From the NCBI GenBank assembly GCA_017354515.1, contig JAFMQT010000320.1:1-5683 (forward strand): a stretch of DNA of 5,683 nucleotides, given 5' to 3'. Positions 1-5,683 of this stretch are shown here, one piece after another. The stretch is from Nocardia sp. (GTDB taxonomy: Bacteria; Actinomycetota; Actinomycetes; Mycobacteriales; Mycobacteriaceae). Below the pieces are notes generated by a model. That model was not told the origin of the DNA, searched no databases, and was given only the letters and a program-made list of their open reading frames with translations. Both the position numbers and the translations under genes were made by a program. Numbering within the stretch: position 1 is the stretch's first letter; the number at the start of each line of letters is the position of its first letter.

Positions 1-754
1 ACCGCTCCTGGGGATCCTTCGCACCGGCATTGGTCAGCGTCTGCTTCGCGGCCACCAGGATGCGCGCGGATTTGCCGTCCTGGCGTTCCACCGCGGTCTC
101 GATGATTTCGCCGCTGGCCTTCACCTTGGCCTGCTCCACCACCTGCGCATAGGCATCCTTGCGCTCGCTGTATTCGGCCTTGAGCTGGCCCGAGGCCACG
201 GCCAGGACCCGGTCGATGTCCTGTTTGGCGGTGTCGTCCTTGATATTGGTCAGGTTCAGCACCGCCTGTTTGGCGGTCTGCACATAGGCCGCGCGCTGGT
301 CGAGCAGGGCATCGCGCTGATGGTGGTGGTAGGCGTACGCACCGGCGGAACCGATCAGCACGGCCAGTGAGATCACCGCCGCCGCGACCGCGAACCAGCC
401 CCGGCGGTCGAGTTTCGCGGTCTGGCCGTCGGAGGTGCTACTGGAATCAGCTTCCGGGACAGCGTTTTTCACGGGCTCGTCCGAGGAACCCGATGCCGGC
501 ACCGCAGCCGCGGACTCCCGGGCCTCAGACGCGGACTCCTGAGCCGCAGCCCCGGACTGCGACGCCGCGGCCGTGGATTTCGTGGCCGAGCCGGACTCGG
601 AACCCACTTTCTCGGTGGTCGCCTTCCCGGTGGTGGAGGCCGGCGCGGTCGAGACCGTGGCTTCGGTGACCGGGGCGCCGTCGACCGGCGGGCCCGCTTG
701 CCGACTGGAACGCCGCCGGACCCTGCCGGTCGGCGTCGTATTGGTCTCGCTCAT
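1..754 (-). CDS. Mce-associated membrane protein (Mas type), 3' end missing
   Basis: From the ATG at 754 the minus strand reads open for 251 codons to the left edge, with no stop, so the C-terminus (perhaps 25-30 residues, judged from the family) is missing. Residues 1-118 are a low-complexity cytoplasmic region rich in Ser, Ala, Thr and Glu. A membrane helix follows (about 119-142, GWFAVAAAVISLAVLIGSAG in its core), then YHHHQRD, then an extracytoplasmic alpha-beta domain (about 148-251) with VLNLTNIKDDTAKQDIDRVL and ILVAAKQTLTNAGA. This pattern matches Mce-associated membrane proteins, which follow mceF in many actinobacteria, have an NTF2-like fold, and support or stabilise the Mce transporter. 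The start is supported by GAGG eight bases upstream. A GTG in frame at 787 would add 11 residues but has no ribosome-binding site. An 83-base spacer separates it from mceF on the same strand. Confidence 0.9.
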   Translation of the reverse strand, partial: MSETNTTPTGRVRRRSSRQAGPPVDGAPVTEATVSTAPASTTGKATTEKVGSESGSATKSTAAASQSGAAAQESASEARESAAAVPASGSSDEPVKNAVPEADSSSTSDGQTAKLDRRGWFAVAAAVISLAVLIGSAGAYAYHHHQRDALLDQRAAYVQTAKQAVLNLTNIKDDTAKQDIDRVLAVASGQLKAEYSERKDAYAQVVEQAKVKASGEIIETAVERQDGKSARILVAAKQTLTNAGAKDPQER

Positions 755-762
755 CTGGGATA

Positions 763-766
763 CCTC
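763..766 (-). promoter_or_regulatory. Ribosome-binding site of the mas gene
   Basis: GAGG lies eight bases upstream of the ATG at 754. It is weaker than the sites before mceE and mceF, and it selects this ATG over the in-frame GTG at 787, which has none. Confidence 0.6.
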
Positions 767-770
767 GCTG

Positions 771-801
771 GCGTCCGGCCCGGTCACGCTGGACCGGACG
801 C
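771..801 (-). repeat. Nested inverted repeats in the mceF-mas spacer
   Basis: The outer arms are a perfect 8-base inverted repeat, GCGTCCGG and CCGGACGC (801-794 and 778-771), separated by 15 bases. A second 6-base pair, CCGGTC and GACCGG (797-792 and 785-780), has a 6-base loop and shares the CCGG of the left outer arm, so the two stems exclude each other. No T-run follows, so this is not a canonical Rho-independent terminator. It ends five bases before the mas ribosome-binding site, so it could affect mas translation, RNA processing or relative expression. In GC-rich DNA some such pairing occurs by chance, so its function is unproven. Confidence 0.5.
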
Positions 802-837
802 TGTTGTGGGTGGTGCGCTCGCTCCGCCCGCTTGCAT

Positions 838-2271
838 CTATTTCTGCTGGTTCTCGAGCATTACCTGCCAGCTGGACGGTACCGTGCCCGATCCGTCGGC
901 CCGCACGTCCCCCTGCCGGTAGGTGCGGCCGTCGGGTCCGGTGAAGCTCTGCCGCTTCAGATCGTAGCCGCGTGATAGGGCCGCCGGATGATCGGCCGTG
1001 GGCGGTGTGCCCGCGGAGGGAACGGTTCCCGGCAGTACATGATCGTCCGGGGTGACCGGATGCGGGCTGTTGAACGGCGGGTTGTCCCCCAGCGGCACAT
1101 ATCCGCGGGGGTCGCGGCACAGTTCCGGGGTCGGGGCCCGCTTACCGGGGACCTCCGCACACGGGGTGTTGCGAATTCCGCGCACGGCCTCCGGCGCATT
1201 CTGCGCGACCTTGCAGTACAGCCCGCTCGGCGTCGCCGGAAAATCCTTCAGGGCCGGTGAGCGGCGCTGATCGGCCGGTAGGAATCCGGTGGTACAGCCG
1301 GGTGGATCATTGAGCCCGAGCATGAAGTCGGTGATCGCGCCGTATTCCGCGGGACCGCGGATGACGGTGAGCAGCGCCGAAACCAGCTGCGGATAGATCA
1401 CCAGGATCTGTTCCAGACCCGAGTGATAGGTCACCCCGACCTGACCGACGCTGACCATATTCGACAGCAGCAGCGGCAGCGTCGGTTTCAGGTCCTGGAA
1501 GGTCTGGGTCACCTTCTGCGCGGCGCCCGGTGTGCGATCGAGCAACTGCCCGAGCGAGGCGTCGTGCTGCCGCAGCTGATCGGTGAGCGTGGCCAGATTC
1601 TTGGTCCAAGCCCGGACCGAACTGCTGGTGCGGTTCTGCGTGTCCAGCAGCGGACCGATCTTGTTGATCAGGTCCTTGGTCGCGTCGGCGTTCTTATTGG
1701 CCTCCTGCACCAGCAGCGAGGCCGAATCGATGAACCGCTGCAGATCCGGTCCGGTGCCGTTGAACGCCGTGAACGCCTCGTCGATGAGTTCGCGGAGTTT
1801 GGTGTCGGCCACACTGCTCAACAGCCGATCGGCCTGATCGAGCATGGCGCCGACATCCTGCGGAAGGGTGGTGTGCTGCACCGGGATCACCGAACCGTCG
1901 TACAGGTTCCCGCCGCCGGCACCGGGTGCGGGGATCAGGTCGACATACTGCTCCCCGATCGCGGACACACTGTGCACCTCGGCCCGGACATCGCTGGGGA
2001 TCTTGTATTCGCTGTTGATCGACAGTTTGGCGTCGACACCGGCGGGAGTCAGATTCACCCGGTCGACCTTGCCGACATTGGTCCCGCGATAGGAGACGTT
2101 GGCCGTCGGATACAACCCGCCGGTCGCCTGCAGCTGGACGGTCACCCCGTACCGGCCGATCCCGAACATCGCCGGCAGATGGACATAGGAACCGGCCATC
2201 ACGACCAGGCCGATCACCGTCAGGATCGAGAAGATGATCAACTGGGTCCGAACGAATTTGGTCAACTTCAT
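838..2271 (-). CDS. mceF: MceF, Mce family lipid-transport protein
   Basis: This 477-residue protein is the last of the six Mce subunits. It has a membrane helix at about 11-28 (LIIFSILTVIGLVVMAGS), an MCE domain at about 40-116 (core LYPTANVSYRGTNVGKV at 53-69, end SAIGEQYVDLIPAP), a helical tube-forming region to about 310, and a cysteine-containing C-terminal domain with C326, C353, C371 and C385. The four cysteines suggest two disulfides outside the cytoplasm. The tail (386-477) is rich in Pro, Gly and Asp and ends with WQVMLENQQK. The ATG at 2271 overlaps the mceE stop as ATGA and has AGGAGG nine bases upstream, so the start is secure. The stop is TAG at 840-838. The F assignment follows from its place directly after the lipoprotein member and before a Mas-type gene, and from the C-terminal cysteines. 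Confidence 0.95.
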   Translation of the reverse strand: MKLTKFVRTQLIIFSILTVIGLVVMAGSYVHLPAMFGIGRYGVTVQLQATGGLYPTANVSYRGTNVGKVDRVNLTPAGVDAKLSINSEYKIPSDVRAEVHSVSAIGEQYVDLIPAPGAGGGNLYDGSVIPVQHTTLPQDVGAMLDQADRLLSSVADTKLRELIDEAFTAFNGTGPDLQRFIDSASLLVQEANKNADATKDLINKIGPLLDTQNRTSSSVRAWTKNLATLTDQLRQHDASLGQLLDRTPGAAQKVTQTFQDLKPTLPLLLSNMVSVGQVGVTYHSGLEQILVIYPQLVSALLTVIRGPAEYGAITDFMLGLNDPPGCTTGFLPADQRRSPALKDFPATPSGLYCKVAQNAPEAVRGIRNTPCAEVPGKRAPTPELCRDPRGYVPLGDNPPFNSPHPVTPDDHVLPGTVPSAGTPPTADHPAALSRGYDLKRQSFTGPDGRTYRQGDVRADGSGTVPSSWQVMLENQQK

Positions 2272-3518
2272 CGCCCGGCACCTCCTTGTCCCGGCAGCGG
2301 CGCCGTCAGCCCGGGGATCTTCGGCAGATTCGGAATCTGCGGCAGCTGCGGCAGTCCGGGAGCACCCGGCTGCGGCGCGGCGGCGGGCGTCTTGGCCGGT
2401 GCCGGCAGCTGCAGCGGGCCGGTGACCGGATTGCCCTTGCCCTCGGCGTTGCCGGCGATCGCACCCAGTGCGCCCTCGACACCGCCGAACCGCCCGCCCA
2501 GCGCGGTACCGGTGAGGAAGTTGGAATCCAAACGCGCACCGGTGATGTCGACGGTCATCTTCAGATTCAGATAGTCACCCTTGAGCGCCTTACCCAGACT
2601 GCGCATCGGGAACGGGAAGGTCAGCAGAATCTGCAGCGAATTGGCCAGTTTGGTGCCGGTATCGCCCAGGGTCTGCAGTGTCGGTCGCAGGTTCGCCAGG
2701 TCGGCCTTCAGATTTCCGCCGCTCTCATTGATGACCCGGTTCACCACATCACTCAAATCACCCAGTGCGGTAAGGGTTTTCGTAATGTTCTGCCGGCGAT
2801 CGGCGATCACGGTCAGCGCCGGATGGATCTGGGTGATCGCCCGGTTCAGCTGGTCCTTCTGCTGGGCGAAGGTGCCGCCGACCCGGTCCAGGCCGTTCAT
2901 CGCGTCGATGATGTCCTGGGTCTGGCCGTTCAGAGAGGTGGTCAACTGGTTCAGCTGGGGAAGCAGATCGCGAATGGCATCGGTGCGGCCGGTGAAGGTC
3001 GCGTTCAACTCGTGGGTGATGGTCTCGAGCTGGGATACGCCACCACCGTTGAGTACCACCGACAGTGACGACAACGTCTGCTCGGTGGTCGGGAAGGTCT
3101 TCGCCCGATCCAGTGGGATCACCGCACCCGGGCGCAATTCCCCTTGCGGGGCGGCATCTTTCGGCGCCGAGAGCTCGACGTGATTACTGCCGAGCAGACT
3201 GGTCTGGCCGATCGCCGCCTCGGCATTGGCGGGCAGCCGCACATCTTTGTCCAGGCTCACGGTGACCAGCGCGTGCCAGTCCTGCACCTCGATATTCTTC
3301 ACCGAGCCGACCGTCACATCGTCCACCTGCACCGGCGAATTGCGGGTCAGGGTGGTGACATTCGGCATCTGGATCTGCACGGTCCAGGCGTCGGCGCCGG
3401 TTCCGGCGGCCCCCGGCATGGGCAGGGTGTTCAGTCCGTCCCACTGACATCCGGTGACTGCGAACGCAACCACCAGTCCGAGGGCCATGCTCACCAGCCG
3501 CAGGCGTCCGCGTCGCAT
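2268..3518 (-). CDS. mceE: MceE (LprK-type) Mce family lipoprotein
   Basis: This 416-residue protein is the lipoprotein member of the Mce complex. It starts with a lipoprotein signal peptide: arginines at 2, 3, 5 and 7, a hydrophobic stretch (8-21), and the lipobox VTGC with the lipid-modified cysteine at C24. The following QWDGLNTLPMPG is typical of MceE. The MCE domain spans about 45-119 (TVGSVKNIEV in its core, LLGSNHVELSAP at its end), followed by a helical region to about 320 and a proline-rich tail (about 364-416). The ATG at 3518 shares its A with the mceD TGA stop. A GTG just before it (3521) is also in frame and would add one residue. A very strong ribosome-binding site precedes both. 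The reading frame stays open another 90 codons upstream to 3788, but that part lies inside mceD and is not coding. The lipid anchor on the outer face of the membrane replaces the N-terminal helix of the other Mce proteins. Confidence 0.95.
   Translation of the reverse strand: MRRGRLRLVSMALGLVVAFAVTGCQWDGLNTLPMPGAAGTGADAWTVQIQMPNVTTLTRNSPVQVDDVTVGSVKNIEVQDWHALVTVSLDKDVRLPANAEAAIGQTSLLGSNHVELSAPKDAAPQGELRPGAVIPLDRAKTFPTTEQTLSSLSVVLNGGGVSQLETITHELNATFTGRTDAIRDLLPQLNQLTTSLNGQTQDIIDAMNGLDRVGGTFAQQKDQLNRAITQIHPALTVIADRRQNITKTLTALGDLSDVVNRVINESGGNLKADLANLRPTLQTLGDTGTKLANSLQILLTFPFPMRSLGKALKGDYLNLKMTVDITGARLDSNFLTGTALGGRFGGVEGALGAIAGNAEGKGNPVTGPLQLPAPAKTPAAAPQPGAPGLPQLPQIPNLPKIPGLTAPLPGQGGAGR
2281..2286 (-). 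promoter_or_regulatory. Ribosome-binding site of mceF
   Basis: AGGAGG lies nine bases upstream of the mceF ATG at 2271, inside the last codons of mceE. Together with the ATGA overlap it fixes the mceF start. Confidence 0.8.
2310..2354 (-). repeat. Five (L/I)-P-X triplets in the MceE tail
   Basis: Codons 389-403 of mceE encode LPQ LPQ IPN LPK IPG, five tandem triplets with proline in the middle position. They sit in a proline-rich tail after the helical region. The codons vary (CTG/ATT/ATC and CCG/CCC), so this is a protein-level repeat more than a recent DNA duplication. Such a tail is likely extended and may act as a spacer or contact site in the cell envelope; that is an inference. Confidence 0.75.
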
Positions 3519-4783
3519 CACCGTCCTCCTCCCGGTACGGCCAGGCCGGCCAGATTGGCGGGCCGGGCGACCGGAGCCGTTCCCGGCGCCGGAATCTGAA
3601 CCCGGTTGGCCAGGTCGGGTGTCGAATAGGTGAGCTGCTTGGGGAAAACCTGCTGGCCCGAAGCCGGATTCACCATCAGCGGCGGGTAGTTCATCATCAG
3701 CGAGTTGATGACCGGCGCGACATATTGCTTGCACAGATCCGCGGACCGCTGCGAGCCGTTGTCCTCGAGCGCCTCGACCGCGCCACACAGGAACGCGAAC
3801 GGGTTGCGGAAGTTCGGCGCCACCACCGCACCGGTCAGGCTGCCCTGCGCCGGCTTGTAGATCTGGTAGAAGTTCGCCAGCGCGGTCGGGCCCGAATGCA
3901 TGGCCTGTTCCAGCTGCGGCCGCTTCTCGGCCAGGATCTGGGTGACCTGCGCCAGATTCTGCACACTGGTGGTCAGCTGACCGCCGCGTTCGTTCAGGAA
4001 CCGCTGCACATCGGCGACCGCGGTATCGAGATTGTCCAGTCCGCTACCCAGATCCCCGGAGACCCCGGCCAATACCGAGGACACCGAGGCCAGCCGGCCG
4101 CCGAATTGCACGATCTGGTCGTTGCTCTTGGACAGCACATCGACGAACTGCTGCAGGTTGCGGATGGACCCGAACAGATCGGTGCGGCCGTCGGACAGCG
4201 TGGTCAGGGTGTTCGACAGTTCGTGCAGGGTGTCGCGCAGGGCTTGCGCGTTCCCGTTGGCCAGGTTGTTCTGGGCGGTGTCGACGAACCGGCCGAACGA
4301 GCCCTGCTTATCCTGGCCGACCGGTCCGAGCGCCTTGGACAGTTTGGTGAGTTCGGTCTTGATCTCGTCCCACTCCACCGGCACCGCGGTGTGCTCGATC
4401 GGAATGCTCGCACCGTCACCCATTTTCGGGCCCCCGTTGTAGGCGGGGGCGAGCTGGACGAACCGCGCCGACACCAGGTTCGGCGACACCTCCACGGCCT
4501 TGGCGTCGGCGGGGATATCCACACCCCGATCGACCGTCATCTTCACCGTCGTCCGGTCCCGGCCGGGCTGGATGGAGTCGATCCGGCCGACCTTCACCCC
4601 GAGGACGCGGACGTCGTCACCGGCGTACATACCGGTGGCCGAGGGGAAATAGGCGGTGATGTGCTTCTTGCCGATATCGCTGACCACGCCGTAGACGAAA
4701 TATCCGACCACGACCACCACCAGGATCCCGGCCACCAGACGTGCCCACTTGGGCACCTTCGTGAGCTTCGATATCGCGTTCAC
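3518..4783 (-). CDS. mceD: MceD, Mce family lipid-transport protein
   Basis: This 421-residue protein is one of the six subunits of an actinobacterial Mce lipid transporter. It has a short basic N-terminus, one membrane helix (about residues 16-34, LVAGILVVVVVGYFVYGVV), an MCE domain (about 38-115, core TGMYAGDDVRVLGVKVGRID at 50-69), a long helical region (about 130-320), and a C-terminal domain with two cysteines, C333 and C351. A cysteine pair at this place is usual in MceD proteins and could form a disulfide. The end is rich in Pro, Ala and Gly. I chose the GTG at 4783 because it has an AGGAG eight bases upstream, overlaps the mceC stop by four bases, and puts the basic residues and helix at the N-terminus. 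A more upstream ATG at 4870 would add 29 residues overlapping mceC and is unlikely. The substrate cannot be told from this sequence. Confidence 0.95.
   Translation of the reverse strand: MNAISKLTKVPKWARLVAGILVVVVVGYFVYGVVSDIGKKHITAYFPSATGMYAGDDVRVLGVKVGRIDSIQPGRDRTTVKMTVDRGVDIPADAKAVEVSPNLVSARFVQLAPAYNGGPKMGDGASIPIEHTAVPVEWDEIKTELTKLSKALGPVGQDKQGSFGRFVDTAQNNLANGNAQALRDTLHELSNTLTTLSDGRTDLFGSIRNLQQFVDVLSKSNDQIVQFGGRLASVSSVLAGVSGDLGSGLDNLDTAVADVQRFLNERGGQLTTSVQNLAQVTQILAEKRPQLEQAMHSGPTALANFYQIYKPAQGSLTGAVVAPNFRNPFAFLCGAVEALEDNGSQRSADLCKQYVAPVINSLMMNYPPLMVNPASGQQVFPKQLTYSTPDLANRVQIPAPGTAPVARPANLAGLAVPGGGR
3524..3533 (-). promoter_or_regulatory. Ribosome-binding site of mceE
   Basis: The purine run GGGAGGAGGA sits five bases before the mceE ATG at 3518 and also encodes most of the Gly-Gly-Gly near the MceD C-terminus. 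Its AGGAGG core (3530-3525) is six bases from the ATG. It is the strongest such site in the window. It is too close to the GTG at 3521 for ideal spacing, which favours the ATG. Confidence 0.8.
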
Positions 4784-5683
4784 TTCGGTGGCTCCTGAAT
4801 CGAGGGCCCGATCGAGGGCACCGGCGAGGTGATGTAGCTCCAGAACGAGGCGGGCACGTGCTGCGGCCACACCAGAGCGTCGACCAGCGGCTGCAGCACC
4901 TTGCTGGAGGCGTTGGAGACGTAGGCCTGGAAGTACGGACCACTGCCGACCTGCTCACCCAGCGCGGCCTCGAACGGCCCGAGCGCATCGAGCGCCTGCT
5001 GCAGATTGTTCTTGTTGCGCTCGAGCAGTTGCAGCACCGAATTCAGTTTGTCCAGATCCGGTTTCATGCTCTGCTCGTTATCGTTGACGAACCCGGTCAA
5101 CTGCTGGGCCAGCCCATTGACGTAGACGATCAACTGGCTCAGCGCATTTCGCCGGGAGTCGAGTTCACCGAGCAGGTCGTTACCGTCGACCAGCAGCGCG
5201 TTGATCTGATTCGAACGGTCCGCGAGCACCTTGGTGACGTTCTGCGCATGTGAGAGCAGATCGGTCAGCGCCCGGTCGCGTGCGTTCAGGCTGCGCGAGA
5301 GCGCGGTGATGCCGTCCAGAGCCGAACGCATGGGCGCCGGGGTGTTCTGGAAGGCCCCGGAGAGCGCGTCCAGCGTCCGGTTGACCTGATCGGTGTCCAA
5401 ATCCTTGACCGTGGTGGTCAGATCACCGAGCGCGTCGTTCAGCGAATACGGAGAAGCGGTGCGCGACAACGGAATCGGCTGATCGCGCCGGATCGCGCCG
5501 ATCCCCTGCGGATTCACCGCCAGGGATTTGCGGCCGAGCACGGTATTGGTCTTGATCGCCGCGGTCGTCCGGTCGCCCAGCACGATCGATTCGTCCAGGC
5601 TGAAACGCACCTTGACCTTCGGGCCCTCGAGGTGGACCTCCTCCACCTGCCCCGAACGCACGCCGGCCACCTGCACCTGATCA
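4780..5683 (-). CDS. mceC: MceC, Mce family lipid-transport protein (5' end missing)
   Basis: This is the C-terminal 300 residues of an Mce protein; the start lies beyond position 5683. The first visible residues (DQVQVAGVRSGQVEEV) fall inside the MCE beta-barrel domain, which runs to about visible residue 58, so the N-terminal membrane helix and the start of the domain (probably about 60 residues) are missing. The SPYSL motif (visible residues 77-81) opens a long helical region to about residue 240, which in this family builds the lipid-conducting tube. The C-terminus (ending QEPPK) is short, with no long proline-rich extension. The MceC assignment rests mainly on position: it is two genes upstream of the lipoprotein member (MceE), as in the usual A-F order. 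Its TGA stop (4782-4780) overlaps the mceD start as GTGA, so the two are probably translationally coupled. An Mce protein is near certain; the letter C is an inference from order. Confidence 0.93.
   Translation of the reverse strand, partial: DQVQVAGVRSGQVEEVHLEGPKVKVRFSLDESIVLGDRTTAAIKTNTVLGRKSLAVNPQGIGAIRRDQPIPLSRTASPYSLNDALGDLTTTVKDLDTDQVNRTLDALSGAFQNTPAPMRSALDGITALSRSLNARDRALTDLLSHAQNVTKVLADRSNQINALLVDGNDLLGELDSRRNALSQLIVYVNGLAQQLTGFVNDNEQSMKPDLDKLNSVLQLLERNKNNLQQALDALGPFEAALGEQVGSGPYFQAYVSNASSKVLQPLVDALVWPQHVPASFWSYITSPVPSIGPSIQEPPK
4792..4796 (-). promoter_or_regulatory. Ribosome-binding site of mceD
   Basis: AGGAG lies eight bases upstream of the GTG at 4783, within the last codons of mceC. 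It decides the GTG start of mceD over the ATG further upstream at 4870. Confidence 0.75.
5481..5500. repeat. Exact 10-base tandem duplication within mceC
   Basis: GATCGCGCCG occurs twice head to tail, inside the codons for GIGAIRRDQP in mceC. Ten bases is not a multiple of three, so the two copies are read in different frames. The frame is open on both sides and the conserved IPLSRT follows in frame, so it does not break the gene. It may be chance. Confidence 0.45.

Larger units (their letters stand above)
755..837 (-). other. mceF-mas intercistronic spacer
   Basis: This 83-base stretch is the only non-coding gap in the window; the other gene junctions all overlap by one to four bases. On the minus strand it holds, in order, a 17-codon mini-ORF that starts right after the mceF TAG, nested inverted repeats, and the ribosome-binding site of the mas gene. 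I see no clear -10 or -35 box and no T-run, so it looks like a transcribed spacer rather than a promoter or a strong terminator. The mas gene is therefore probably in the same operon. Confidence 0.75.

Noticed and set aside
755..837. A Rho-independent terminator after mceF
   Set aside because: The inverted repeat is GC-rich, but no T-run follows on the minus strand and a same-strand gene with a ribosome-binding site comes immediately after.
573..944. A 123-codon open frame on the plus strand across the mceF-mas spacer
   Set aside because: Most of it is antisense to the low-complexity part of the mas gene and the end of mceF. No family match is evident, and the minus-strand mas frame explains the region better.
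1423..2574. A 383-codon open frame on the plus strand
   Set aside because: It is antisense to mceF and the end of mceE and has no recognisable family, membrane or domain pattern. Long antisense frames are common in GC-rich coding DNA.
2286..3068. A 260-codon open frame on the plus strand
   Set aside because: It is antisense to mceE, with Gln/Arg-rich, featureless composition.
3519..3788. N-terminal extension of mceE by up to 90 codons
   Set aside because: The extension lies wholly inside mceD, has no family similarity, and would bury the lipoprotein signal peptide and lipobox.
3725..4798. A 357-codon open frame on the plus strand
   Set aside because: It is a shadow of mceD. Its translation is rich in Arg, His, Gly and Asp with no domain signal, while the minus-strand frame encodes a clear Mce protein.

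Overview
The window is the 3' half of an mce (mammalian cell entry family) operon. All genes are on the minus strand, so transcription runs from position 5683 towards position 1. The DNA is GC-rich, uses GTG as well as ATG starts, and has 1- or 4-base gene overlaps. The full Mce C-D-E-F plus Mce-associated protein order is typical of Actinobacteria of the order Mycobacteriales (Nocardia, Rhodococcus, Mycobacterium and relatives). I cannot name the genus or say which mce cluster this is (mce1-like, mce4-like and so on) from this stretch alone.

Layout in transcription order: mceC (5' end outside the window, last 300 codons present, stop at 4780); mceD (4783-3518, GTG start overlapping the mceC stop as GTGA); mceE, the lipoprotein member (3518-2268, ATG sharing one base with the mceD stop as TGATG); mceF (2271-838, ATG overlapping the mceE stop as ATGA); an 83-base spacer (837-755) holding nested inverted repeats and a 17-codon mini-ORF; and then a gene for an Mce-associated membrane protein (Mas type), running from 754 off the left edge. 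This last gene has no stop in the window. It was recognised by reading the minus strand directly.

Established knowledge of the family: the six Mce proteins A-F assemble into a tube across the periplasm-like space. The tube is fed by a YrbEA/YrbEB permease and the MceG ATPase, and it moves lipids (fatty acids, sterols or other hydrophobic substrates, depending on the cluster). MceE-type members carry a lipid anchor, the others an N-terminal membrane helix, and Mas proteins stabilise or assist the complex. The sequence agrees: an N-terminal helix followed by an MCE domain in MceD and MceF, a lipobox with MCE domain in MceE, and a long helical region in all four. The yrbEA, yrbEB, mceA and mceB genes would be expected just beyond position 5683, and more mas genes may lie beyond position 1.

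There is no mobile element, RNA gene, CRISPR array or clear promoter, and no stretch over 300 bases without a gene. I see no new system here. The most interesting details are the structured spacer before the mas gene, the low-complexity N-terminal region of the Mas protein, and the proline triplet tail of MceE.
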